64,000 bases of DNA from Blautia sp. (GTDB lineage: Bacteria > Bacillota > Clostridia > Lachnospirales > Lachnospiraceae), in the NCBI GenBank assembly GCA_029257805.1, contig JARIAR010000009.1, positions 154,857 to 218,856 on the forward strand. Reading direction: 5' to 3'. Shown in pieces: positions 34,282-42,624 of this stretch. Under the pieces are notes generated by a model. The model saw nothing but the letters and a program-made list of their open reading frames with translations, had not been told where the DNA came from and ran no database searches. A program made the position numbers and the translations under genes. Within the stretch, counting starts at the first letter, position 1. Each line of letters opens with the position of its first letter.

Positions 34282-37281
34282 TTATTTTTTCAACAGATAA
34301 CCGTATTCATTTATCACTGCACAAATCAAACGTCGAAGTCCTTCATATAACGGATCAGATGAATCGTCTGCTTTACAATCGGTTACTTTTCCAATGAAAC
34401 GTACTTTACACTCTTTTGTCTGTGGATTTATTACCACAAACCCGTCATTTGTGCTGTCTGCCATATCTTCTTCTGTTGCAAATAACGTAAACTTATCCTT
34501 ATATGGTGCACTTGCATAAGGACAAAAACTCTTGCAGTTTCCACACTCATTACACATGTAATCTACATGAATGATCTGATTCATTTCCATACCCGGAACT
34601 TTAATGGAAATATTGGCTCTGTTTGGACATACATCCACACAGTTTTCACAGATTTTATTGCAGGTGAGACATCTTTCACTTTCTTTTTTCTCCTGGCTGC
34701 TTTCCGCTAAAATTCCTTTTTTACGGAAACATTCCTCTTCTGCTTCGGTAATTTCGGCATCCTTTACAATTTCTTTTCCAAGAATTGCTGCCGCAGCGAT
34801 CTGTGCATCACGAATTCCTTCTACGATCGTTGCAGCTCCACCTGCTCCATCTCCAATTAGATAAACACCATCTACACAAGTTTCCATTGTTTTTTCATTA
34901 AATTTTGCTTTTTTACGCTCATTTATAGCAATTCCATTTTTTTCATAGAAATCTGAATCTGTTTTTTCGCCTACAGCCACAATGACTGTGTCCGCCAGAA
35001 CTTCCTCTGTCTCTTCTGTCTCTGTTACAGCTGCACGGCCGGAAGCATCAACCTCACCCAGCCTCATTTTTCTGCAAAGAAGTTTTCCGTTTTCCAGACT
35101 AACCGGAGCAAGCAATTCTCTAAATAAAATGCCTTCTTTCATTACTTCCAGAAGCTCTTCTTCATCAGCCGGCATATAACGTTTTGTTCTTCTGTATACA
35201 AGCGACACTTCTTCCACACCATTGGTACGTTTTGCAGCCCTTGCAGTATCCATAGCAGTATTGCCGCCGCCGATCACAACTACATGTTTACCAATAGATA
35301 ATGCGCCATTTTTTTCTTTAAAATCTCTGAGGAATTTTAATGCATTTACAGTATCTCCCTTTTCCAGTTTCAAGGTTCCTGCTTTTCCCGCTCCTATCGC
35401 TACAAGCACCGCATCAAAACCTTGTTGCTTTAGCTCAGAAAGATTGCTGATCTCTGTATTTGTTTTTATTTCTACTCCCAGTTTTTCTAAGAAAGAAATA
35501 TCTTTATCAATCGTTTCTTCCGAAATACGGAATCCTGGAATTACATAGCGGATCACTCCGCCTAATTTTTCTTCTTTTTCAAAGATTGTTACTGACGCGC
35601 CTGCCCGGGCAAGGAAATAAGCTGCGGCCATCCCTGCAGGTCCGCCTCCAACAACTGCTGCTTTTTTACCATTTCCCGTACCTGCTTTTACTTCTTTAAT
35701 TACTTCCTCATATCCTTTTTCTGCTGCCACTAACTTTGTACTGCGAATATTTACCGGTTCTTCATAAAAATTTCGTGTACATTTACTCATGCAATTATGT
35801 GCACATAAAGTTCCTGTAATAAACGGCAATGCATTTTTTTCCAGAATCACTCTGAGAGCCTCCGCGTACTTTCCTTCTCCTGTAAGTTGGATGTAGGACG
35901 GAATATCCTGATGAATTGGACATCCCTCCATACAAGGAGCATAAAAGCAATCTAATAATGGAACTTCTTTATTGCTTTTTCGATTTGGAAGAGGTTTTAT
36001 ATTCTTTACATGATGAGGGTTCCTTTTTGCGTCTGCTGCAAGCTCTTCCAGTGCTTCCACATCAATGCCGGTCCACTGCTTTACATTGCCGTCCATAACC
36101 TTTTCTGCCATCTGCGTAAATCTCTGATAGCCGCCTGGTTTTAAAAGTGTGGTTGCAACAGTAACCGGCCAGATACCGCAAGCAGTAATCTTATCAATAT
36201 TGTAATAATCTGCTCCGCCAGAATATGCAATACGCAATTTTCCATTAAATTCTTTTGAAAGCTTTGCTGCAAGAGAAATGGATAATGGGAAGAGAGCTTT
36301 TCCTGACATATACATTTCCTCACTTGGAAGCTCATTTCTTGTTACATCTACAGGAAATGTATTTGTAATCTTTACTCCAAATGCAAGGCCCATCTCCTCT
36401 GCCAGAGCCATAAGACGTTTAAACATAGGAATGGCATCTTCATATTGCAGATCATCCTTAAAATGGAAATCCCCAAATACCATATAATCATATCCCATTT
36501 CATCCATTGTTTTTCTGGCAAAATCATAGCCAAGAAGGGTAGGATTGCATTTTATGAATGTATTCAAATGTTTTTCTTTATAAAGATGAGTTGCAATACT
36601 TTCAATCTCATGAGGCGGACATCCATGGAGCGTGGAAATTGTTGCAGAATTACAAATCTGAGAAGGAATAGATTCAACATCTTCCTTTGTTATTTTCTGG
36701 AAACGATCCATATTTTCAAGGAGCCACTGTTGGCATTCTTTATATATTTCTGTATCTTTTGCCTCCATCATATGATTAATAAAAGTATCTATTTTAGGCT
36801 CTTTTATACCTGCCAGATCATATCCTACAGAAAGATTAAACTGAAAACCGTCCATATCTCCCAGACCAAATTCTTTTGCCATTACATGAAGAGCAAACCA
36901 TGCTTTCACATACTCTCCCATTGCATCCGGAACGTAAAGTTCTGTAGACCACTCACAGTTATAACATTCATCCTCTGCCAGGATACAAGGCTTATTAATA
37001 CATGCCGCAAGTTCCGGTCCATCCATTTTCTGAACTGTTTTTAATTCAAAAAAACGAGCGCCTGCATAATAAGAGGCAATGATGTTTTGAGCCAGCTGCG
37101 TATGAGGTCCTGCGGCTGGTCCAATAGGATTTTCTAAATTTCTTCCAAATATTTTTAACTTTTCAGAAGGATCTGCTACATATCCCCGATGAACCCCAAA
37201 CACCGTACCTTTATTTTCTTTTTCTTCTAAAATCCAATCCATAATCTGTCCAAAAGACATACAAGACATTCTGTCACTCAT
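34282..37281 (-). CDS. ygfK: YgfK-type flavin/iron-sulfur oxidoreductase
   Basis: About 999-residue multidomain protein. N-terminal 400 residues form a dihydroorotate dehydrogenase-like barrel (ENPIGPAAGPHTQLAQN, then FIKCNPTLLGYDFA). The middle has a glutamate-synthase-type [4Fe-4S] region (CFYAPCMEGCPIH, LCAHNCMSKC) and FAD/NAD loops VVGGGPAGMAAAYFL and VVIGGGNTAMD. The C-terminus has two ferredoxin-like clusters (CLTCNKICENCVDVCP, CNECGNCKSFCPY). It probably couples NAD(P)H to the Mo-hydroxylase or reduces a purine intermediate. Start at 37281 behind GGGAGG; a TTG two codons earlier is less likely. Confidence 0.94.
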   Translation of the reverse strand: MSDRMSCMSFGQIMDWILEEKENKGTVFGVHRGYVADPSEKLKIFGRNLENPIGPAAGPHTQLAQNIIASYYAGARFFELKTVQKMDGPELAACINKPCILAEDECYNCEWSTELYVPDAMGEYVKAWFALHVMAKEFGLGDMDGFQFNLSVGYDLAGIKEPKIDTFINHMMEAKDTEIYKECQQWLLENMDRFQKITKEDVESIPSQICNSATISTLHGCPPHEIESIATHLYKEKHLNTFIKCNPTLLGYDFARKTMDEMGYDYMVFGDFHFKDDLQYEDAIPMFKRLMALAEEMGLAFGVKITNTFPVDVTRNELPSEEMYMSGKALFPLSISLAAKLSKEFNGKLRIAYSGGADYYNIDKITACGIWPVTVATTLLKPGGYQRFTQMAEKVMDGNVKQWTGIDVEALEELAADAKRNPHHVKNIKPLPNRKSNKEVPLLDCFYAPCMEGCPIHQDIPSYIQLTGEGKYAEALRVILEKNALPFITGTLCAHNCMSKCTRNFYEEPVNIRSTKLVAAEKGYEEVIKEVKAGTGNGKKAAVVGGGPAGMAAAYFLARAGASVTIFEKEEKLGGVIRYVIPGFRISEETIDKDISFLEKLGVEIKTNTEISNLSELKQQGFDAVLVAIGAGKAGTLKLEKGDTVNALKFLRDFKEKNGALSIGKHVVVIGGGNTAMDTARAAKRTNGVEEVSLVYRRTKRYMPADEEELLEVMKEGILFRELLAPVSLENGKLLCRKMRLGEVDASGRAAVTETEETEEVLADTVIVAVGEKTDSDFYEKNGIAINERKKAKFNEKTMETCVDGVYLIGDGAGGAATIVEGIRDAQIAAAAILGKEIVKDAEITEAEEECFRKKGILAESSQEKKESERCLTCNKICENCVDVCPNRANISIKVPGMEMNQIIHVDYMCNECGNCKSFCPYASAPYKDKFTLFATEEDMADSTNDGFVVINPQTKECKVRFIGKVTDCKADDSSDPLYEGLRRLICAVINEYGYLLKK

Positions 37282-37298
37282 TTGCAAAACCTCCCTCT

Positions 37299-38636
37299 TT
37301 ATTTCCCTCGATTAATATCATCTGCAAGTTCTTGTGCAGCCTGACGGCAATCGGCCATCACTTTCTCCGCATCGCATACAAGAATTTCTCTGTCTTTCAT
37401 CAAGACTTTCCCATTACATATTGTTGTCACTACATTATTTCCATTTGTTCCAAATAAAAGATGACCATTTATATTATCTGCCCGCATTGGGGTAAGAGGA
37501 TTGTAATTCATTACAATGACGTCTGCTGCAGCACCTTTTTTCAATACACCAAGCGTCTTATTAAAGTAACGCCCTGCTATTTTCGCATTTCCGTCAAATA
37601 ACATTTCAGGAACTTCTCCCCATGCAGCATTGGGATCACATAAATGGTGTTTATGTAAAACATTTGCTACTTTCCAGGATTCCAGCATATCATGTGTATA
37701 TCCATCTGTTCCTAAACCTGTAAGAATTCCTTTATGCACCATTTCCATGGTAGGAGGACATCCACAGGCATTTCCCATGTTGGATTCCGGATTATGTACA
37801 ACCATTGTATCCGTATCTCTGATAAGATCCATCTCATGCTCATTTACATAAATGCAATGTCCAAGAAGAGTTTTCGGTCCAAGAATATTCCAATCATAAA
37901 GTCGATCAACAATTCTCTTTCCATGTTCTTTTAAACACTGATGCAAATCGTAAATACCTTCTGCAACGTGGATATGATAGCCTACCCCTTCCGGTTTTAA
38001 TTCATTGCATAACTCCATAGTTTTATCGGATATAGTAAACGAAGCATGCATCCCCATCATAGCAGCCACCATATCGTTCTTTTCTTGCTGAACATGTTTA
38101 ATAAAATTCACATTTTCCATTACGGATTCTTTTGATTTTTCCATTCCATCACGATCAGAAATCTCATAACAAAGACAGGTCCGCACCCCAAGATCACCGG
38201 CAGCTTCTTCAATAGCATGTAAAGATCCTGTAATATGTCCAAAGCTGGCATGATGATCAAATACTGTCGTTACACCATTTCGAATAGAATCCAAATATGT
38301 CGCATATGCTGATAACTTTGTCTGTTCCAACGTAAGATGTCTGTCAATCGTCCACCACATGCCATCTAAAATATCTAAAAAGCCTTTAGGATTATATCCC
38401 TTAATACTTAAACCTCTTGCGAAAGAACTATAGATATGCTCATGTGCATTAATAAATGCCGGCATAATAAGCCCGCCTTTTGCATCAATAAATTCCGCCT
38501 CCGGATAAGCCTGTTTTACTTCTTCCAATTTACCTGTCATTACAATGGTATTGCCTTCCATTGCCACTGCACCGTTTTCTATAAAAGGATTTTCAGCATC
38601 TCTCGTAACCATTCTTCCATTTCCAACAATTAACAT
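37299..38636 (-). CDS. ssnA: SsnA-type aminohydrolase/chlorohydrolase
   Basis: About 445-residue metal-dependent amidohydrolase of the ATZ/TRZ (guanine deaminase-like) superfamily. Metal-binding motifs are FINAHEHIYSSFA near residue 55, GYHIHVAEGIYDLHQC near residue 220 and LGTDGYTHDML near residue 311. It likely deaminates or opens a heterocyclic purine product. I start at 38636, after AAGGAGG; a longer frame from 38672 lies in the promoter region. It heads the minus-strand run ssnA-ygfK-xdhD-xdhABC-yqeB-yqeC-mocA and has its own promoter. Confidence 0.93.
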   Translation of the reverse strand: MLIVGNGRMVTRDAENPFIENGAVAMEGNTIVMTGKLEEVKQAYPEAEFIDAKGGLIMPAFINAHEHIYSSFARGLSIKGYNPKGFLDILDGMWWTIDRHLTLEQTKLSAYATYLDSIRNGVTTVFDHHASFGHITGSLHAIEEAAGDLGVRTCLCYEISDRDGMEKSKESVMENVNFIKHVQQEKNDMVAAMMGMHASFTISDKTMELCNELKPEGVGYHIHVAEGIYDLHQCLKEHGKRIVDRLYDWNILGPKTLLGHCIYVNEHEMDLIRDTDTMVVHNPESNMGNACGCPPTMEMVHKGILTGLGTDGYTHDMLESWKVANVLHKHHLCDPNAAWGEVPEMLFDGNAKIAGRYFNKTLGVLKKGAAADVIVMNYNPLTPMRADNINGHLLFGTNGNNVVTTICNGKVLMKDREILVCDAEKVMADCRQAAQELADDINRGK

Positions 38637-38660
38637 ATATACGCCCTCCTTAAATTTAAC

Positions 38661-38690
38661 AATATAATTCAAGAATCAACATTCTATCAA
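38661..38690 (-). promoter_or_regulatory. Promoter of the ssnA-ygfK-xdh operon
   Basis: Minus-strand TTGATA (38690-38685) and TATATT (38666-38661) with 18-base spacing, about 25 bases before ssnA. Plausible but the -10 is imperfect. Confidence 0.5.
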
Positions 38691-38830
38691 CTGTGAAAAA
38701 ACAACAAATCTTTATGTGATTTTTAAACAGCTTTTAGGGATTTTCTACTATAATACAAATGTACCACACTTTTTTATGTATTTCAATAGAAATGCAAAAA
38801 TATTTTTGGTATTCTCAATATTTTTTGTAT

Positions 38831-38864
38831 GCAAAAAACAGCACAGTTTTACTCTGTGCTGTTT
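38831..38864 (-). terminator. Terminator overlapping the end of cobC
   Basis: 11-bp perfect stem (38864-38854 with 38846-38836, seven-base loop), followed on the minus strand by UUUUUU. The cobC stop codon lies in the loop. Confidence 0.9.
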
Positions 38865-39439
38865 AATTCAAAAAACCTCTTGTTTTTTTTCCAAAACTCT
38901 ATATCTAATTCTATTTCATACCCACAGCCATTTTCTACATGCCACTCATAAAAAGATTTTTTGTGATTACAAAATTCCTCCATGATATTCATAATCGTTC
39001 CGCCATGTACTACCAACGCTACGCTTTTTATCTTTTCCTGAATACATTCTTCTACAATTTCCGTGAACCCTAAAATGCTTCTCTTTCTGAATGCTTCTCT
39101 GCTTTCACCTCCGGGAAATGGTATTATTCCTCCGCTGTCCACCCACTTCTGATACTGTGGATTTCCGGATAATTCTTTATAATTTTTATTTTCGAATTCT
39201 CCAAAATCGCATTCTGCAAGTGAATTTACAATTTTTTGTTTCATACCTGGAAATAAAATATCGGCTGTTTCTATACAGCGTTTCCTGGGGCTTACATACA
39301 GTCTTTCAGGTAACGGATATTTCTTTTTTTGAAGCATTTTTCTTCCGTCTTCACAAAGAGCCTCATCTGTCGTACCAATATATCTGTGCATACGATTCCC
39401 TTCTGTTTCTCCATGTCGGATCAACCAGATTTCAAGCAT
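38849..39439 (-). CDS. cobC: CobC-type alpha-ribazole phosphatase (histidine phosphatase family)
   Basis: 196-residue phosphoglycerate-mutase-like phosphatase. LIRHGETEGN near residue 6 carries the phosphohistidine and LVVHGGTIMNIM near residue 142 the second catalytic histidine. In this location it should remove the phosphate from alpha-ribazole phosphate, or from cobalamin phosphate, at the end of nucleotide-loop assembly. It overlaps the CobU-like gene by eight bases and closes the operon. Other histidine phosphatase activities cannot be excluded by sequence, but the neighbours make CobC likely. Confidence 0.87.
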   Translation of the reverse strand: MLEIWLIRHGETEGNRMHRYIGTTDEALCEDGRKMLQKKKYPLPERLYVSPRKRCIETADILFPGMKQKIVNSLAECDFGEFENKNYKELSGNPQYQKWVDSGGIIPFPGGESREAFRKRSILGFTEIVEECIQEKIKSVALVVHGGTIMNIMEEFCNHKKSFYEWHVENGCGYEIELDIEFWKKNKRFFELNSTE

Positions 39440-39812
39440 CTTTTATCACCATCCCAACCCCACAGATCACTCTTGTTACTCTGGACGCTCCTGAGGCAAG
39501 TTTTGTACAAATGCGCCCAACCATTTCCCGATATTCTCTTTCAAATGCATCTATCGGCACAACACCATACCCAACTTCCTGAGATATGATTATTGCATCC
39601 GGATTTTCCTTCAACATTTTTTCTGCAATTTGTGCAGGATTTCTTTCTTCCTCCATTTCTTTTCGAATATATTCCTGAAAATTTATAATTCCCTGTGTAT
39701 GCAAAATTTCTTCTTCACCAAGATCTGCTGCGTCTTTCCAAAAAATATCCGGATGCTGTTTTTTTGCATACTCTTTTTTTCCCTGAAACGCACCACCAAT
39801 AATCAGTTCCAT
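39432..39812 (-). CDS. Short CobU-like protein (divergent adenosylcobinamide kinase family)
   Basis: 126-residue relative of CobU, 54 residues shorter than the full paralog encoded at 41 kb. The N-terminal GGAFQGKKEYA resembles the P-loop but lacks the usual Lys-Ser/Thr pair. The C-terminal IISQEVGYGVVPIDAFEREYREMVGR matches the CobU end region very well. The central segment containing the guanylated histidine appears missing. It may be a non-catalytic partner or retain only part of the activity. It sits between cobS and cobC in the same operon. Confidence 0.75.
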   Translation of the reverse strand: MELIIGGAFQGKKEYAKKQHPDIFWKDAADLGEEEILHTQGIINFQEYIRKEMEEERNPAQIAEKMLKENPDAIIISQEVGYGVVPIDAFEREYREMVGRICTKLASGASRVTRVICGVGMVIKDA

Positions 39813-39832
39813 CTTTCTTCTCCTTTACACAC

Positions 39833-40603
39833 TCATCCTATCACACACAAAATCGCTAACACCCATGCCATTCCTAATTCGCAAAGGCAAAGAAAATATC
39901 CGGATAAATCACCTGTCGTTCCTCCAAAATATTTCATTGCCATATGATGATAATACCAAAACACCAAAAAAGCTGTCGTCATAATTCCTATGCCCTTTAA
40001 AGGATTTATCCATATCATCGCAGCAAAAAGCACCAACAGATACAAAATCAAAATATTCCTTACAATCTTGTCTTCTGATTTTTGAGAAAATTCTGCAACT
40101 GTCCCATCTTTCCTTGCTTTCGGAAAACTCACTACACCAATTCCGGAAAGACACCGAGATACCATAAAGCCAAGGGCCATAAAGATAATAGAATCTCCAT
40201 AATCCCATAACTGACTATAAGCTCCAAACCATGCCAGAAAATATATGCAAGATGTAATGACTGCAAATGCTCCTGCATGAGAATCTTTTAAAATTTCCAA
40301 ACGTCTTTCTTTTTCTCTCCAGGAACTCATAGCATCTGCTGTATCAAGAAGACCATCTACGTGAATTCCTCCTGTCACTAATACCGGAATAAGTACAAGG
40401 ACAACCACCATAAAATCAGGATAAAATCCAAAATGATAACCAAGATATACCGCTCCCATACTAAGAAGTCCAATGACAGTTCCTACAAACGGAAAAAAAC
40501 AAAGCATATACTTCATATTGTCTTTCGTCCAATCCGCTCTGGGCATAGGAATTTTTGAAAACATAGAAAAAGCCACCTTAAAATTATTCCATAATTTTTT
40601 CAC
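39833..40603 (-). CDS. cobS: Adenosylcobinamide-GDP ribazoletransferase CobS
   Basis: 256-residue integral membrane enzyme with about six transmembrane segments that joins adenosylcobinamide-GDP and alpha-ribazole to form adenosylcobalamin. The signature GGIHVDGLLDTADAMSS, near residue 78, provides the acidic metal-binding residues, and KDSHAGAFAV follows. Start overlaps the end of cobU by 20 bases. A complete protein of normal length. Confidence 0.95.
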   Translation of the reverse strand: MKKLWNNFKVAFSMFSKIPMPRADWTKDNMKYMLCFFPFVGTVIGLLSMGAVYLGYHFGFYPDFMVVVLVLIPVLVTGGIHVDGLLDTADAMSSWREKERRLEILKDSHAGAFAVITSCIYFLAWFGAYSQLWDYGDSIIFMALGFMVSRCLSGIGVVSFPKARKDGTVAEFSQKSEDKIVRNILILYLLVLFAAMIWINPLKGIGIMTTAFLVFWYYHHMAMKYFGGTTGDLSGYFLCLCELGMAWVLAILCVIG

Positions 40604-41126
40604 TTCGCATTTCTCCCTTCACCAATACCGGAATGCCATATACCACCTCGTAAACTTCTTCCGATATTTCAGCCAGCTGTCTGTTGATCTCACCAAGATA
40701 TTTCTGATATGTCTCTGTTTCTCCTTCATAATCCATTGATTCTGAAAAAATCTCATTTGTTACAATCACCAAATGGCGTACTTCTTTGGAAATCTGAGAA
40801 ATCCCTTCTAAAATCTCTTCTACTGTTTTCTCTCCTGCCCCTTTTTCCTGAAACATTTCATTGGCTGTAAGATTTGACATGCATTCCAAAAGCACCACAC
40901 TGTCTTTTGGCAGGATCAGATCTTTTAAATTTGTATAACATTCTACTGTTTCAAATTTTTTTCCAGCCCTCATTTTTCTATGACGATCCACTCTTTTCCG
41001 ACTTTCCAGATCGAAAGGATACATAGTTGCAATATAAATACGACGCGCTTCCCCAAAAGAAAGTACTTTTTCTTCTGCAAAAGCGGATTTCCCGCTTCCG
41101 CTTCCTCCCGTTACAAGAACAATCAT
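40584..41126 (-). CDS. cobU: Adenosylcobinamide kinase/guanylyltransferase CobU
   Basis: 180-residue bifunctional enzyme that phosphorylates adenosylcobinamide and then adds GMP. P-loop GGSGSGKSAFAE at residues 7-18; RVDRHRKMRAGKKF near residue 47 contains the histidine expected to be guanylated; LIVTNEIFSES-like strand (LVIVTNEIF) near residue 120 follows. The C-terminal part is divergent from textbook CobU, with the classical NEVG motif replaced by NEIF. One base separates it from cobT. A second, shorter CobU-like gene lies two genes downstream. Confidence 0.9.
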   Translation of the reverse strand: MIVLVTGGSGSGKSAFAEEKVLSFGEARRIYIATMYPFDLESRKRVDRHRKMRAGKKFETVECYTNLKDLILPKDSVVLLECMSNLTANEMFQEKGAGEKTVEEILEGISQISKEVRHLVIVTNEIFSESMDYEGETETYQKYLGEINRQLAEISEEVYEVVYGIPVLVKGEMRSEKIME

Positions 41127-41127
41127 T

Positions 41128-42180
41128 TTATTTTAACTCCTCATACTGTTCTACATGAATTTCTTCAAATGTACTCATAGAATGATAAACTGCAATCCCT
41201 AAATCTAAAACAGGAAAAAGCGCAATTGCTCCTGTTCCCTCTCCCAGACACATATCTCCATGAAGCAATGCTTTTTTATGAAGGTACTCCAAAATCATAT
41301 GAGCTGCCGGCTCTTTGGAGACATGAGAGGCAATAATATAATCTGATACATCAGGGCACATATTTACAGCCACAAGAGCAGCTACACATGAAATAAATCC
41401 ATCCATAACAACCGGAATCTTAAGCGCTGCCCCTCCTAAAAACACACCAGCCATACCAGCAATATCAAACCCTCCGATCTTTGCAAGTACATCCAATGCG
41501 TCTTCTTTATCTGGAGCGTTGACTTTAATTGCTTTTTTTATAATTTCTATTTTATGTAAAAGTCCTTCGCTTGTAAGTCCGGCACCTCGTCCTGTCATTT
41601 TTTCTACAGACTGGTTCATAAGAACTGCAGCTACTGCACTGCTGGTTGTTGTATTTCCTATACCCATTTCTCCTGTAGCAAGAATCTTATATCCCTTTTC
41701 TTTTAACTCAAGCGCCATGGAAATACCGGCTTCCACACCTTTTACTGCCTGATCCCTTGTCATAGCCGGACCCTTTGTCATATTTTTTGTTCCATAAGCC
41801 ACTTTTAAATCTGTTCGTACTTTTGTATCTGTAACCATGCCGATATCTACCGGATACACATCCGCTCTGCACTGTTGTGCCATAATACATGCCGTTGTTT
41901 CAGACTTTAGAAAATTTTCTGCCACAATTGCCGTCACTTCCTGACCGCTTTGAGTAACTCCCTCTTCTACAACCCCATTATCTGCACACATAGCTATAAG
42001 TGCTCTTTTTTCAATATTCACATCAGGATTTCCGGTAATACCCGCAATCTGCACTACTAGGTCTTCCAGCTTTCCCAGCGAATGCAAAGGCTTCGCTATA
42101 CGATTCCAGTGCATTTCTGCAGCTTTCATGGATTTCTTATCAAGAGGCTCTATCTTTTTTATCGTTTCTTCCAGGGTCAT
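41128..42180 (-). CDS. cobT: Nicotinate-nucleotide-dimethylbenzimidazole phosphoribosyltransferase CobT
   Basis: About 350-residue enzyme that activates the lower-ligand base by transferring phosphoribose from nicotinate mononucleotide, producing alpha-ribazole phosphate. Conserved motifs: ALIAMCADNGVVEEGVT near residue 60, GEMGIGNTTTSSAV near residue 168 and the C-terminal LGEGTGAIALFPVLD with the catalytic glutamate. Start chosen at 42180 behind GGAGG (eight bases); an ATG five codons earlier overlaps that site. It follows the GtrA gene by about 20 bases and opens the nucleotide-loop set. Confidence 0.96.
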   Translation of the reverse strand: MTLEETIKKIEPLDKKSMKAAEMHWNRIAKPLHSLGKLEDLVVQIAGITGNPDVNIEKRALIAMCADNGVVEEGVTQSGQEVTAIVAENFLKSETTACIMAQQCRADVYPVDIGMVTDTKVRTDLKVAYGTKNMTKGPAMTRDQAVKGVEAGISMALELKEKGYKILATGEMGIGNTTTSSAVAAVLMNQSVEKMTGRGAGLTSEGLLHKIEIIKKAIKVNAPDKEDALDVLAKIGGFDIAGMAGVFLGGAALKIPVVMDGFISCVAALVAVNMCPDVSDYIIASHVSKEPAAHMILEYLHKKALLHGDMCLGEGTGAIALFPVLDLGIAVYHSMSTFEEIHVEQYEELK

Positions 42181-42200
42181 TTTCAGCACCTCCATTTGCT

Positions 42201-42611
42201 TTATCTACCTGTTGTAAATACAAAAAATTTACTAAACACATAATTAATTACAAGCACCAGTATTTGTGTGAGGATTTTTCCTACCATTTCATTCATATTG
42301 AGAATTTCCACCAAAAGCCACACTCCTCCGACTTCCACGATCATACTTAAAAGACGGGCGCTAATAAATTTACAAAAAGGACGGATATGGTCTTTTAAGG
42401 TTTCACATTTATCTCGAAAGACGAATTTAGAATTCACTACATATGCAAATAAAATTGCTGTAATGATCGAGACTACATTTGCTGGAGTCAATGCCATATG
42501 AAGTCTGCGCAGCACATAAAATGTAATAAGATTTACAAGTGTTGTACAGCCTCCAAAAAAAATGTAGCGTAATACATCATTTCCGTAAAGTTTTTTTATA
42601 AATGTCTTCAT
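42201..42611 (-). CDS. GtrA-family membrane protein
   Basis: 136-residue protein with about four transmembrane helices (for example YIFFGGCTTLVNLITFYVL, VVSIITAILFAYVVNSKFVF and ILTQILVLVINYVFSKFFVF). GtrA proteins are thought to help move undecaprenyl-phosphate-linked sugars across the membrane for glycosylation of polysaccharide or teichoic acid. It is encoded 13 bases after the GT2 gene and together they form a GtrA/GtrB pair, with the YfhO-type protein as the probable final transferase. Confidence 0.9.
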   Translation of the reverse strand: MKTFIKKLYGNDVLRYIFFGGCTTLVNLITFYVLRRLHMALTPANVVSIITAILFAYVVNSKFVFRDKCETLKDHIRPFCKFISARLLSMIVEVGGVWLLVEILNMNEMVGKILTQILVLVINYVFSKFFVFTTGR

Positions 42612-42624
42612 GATATTCCCCCGT

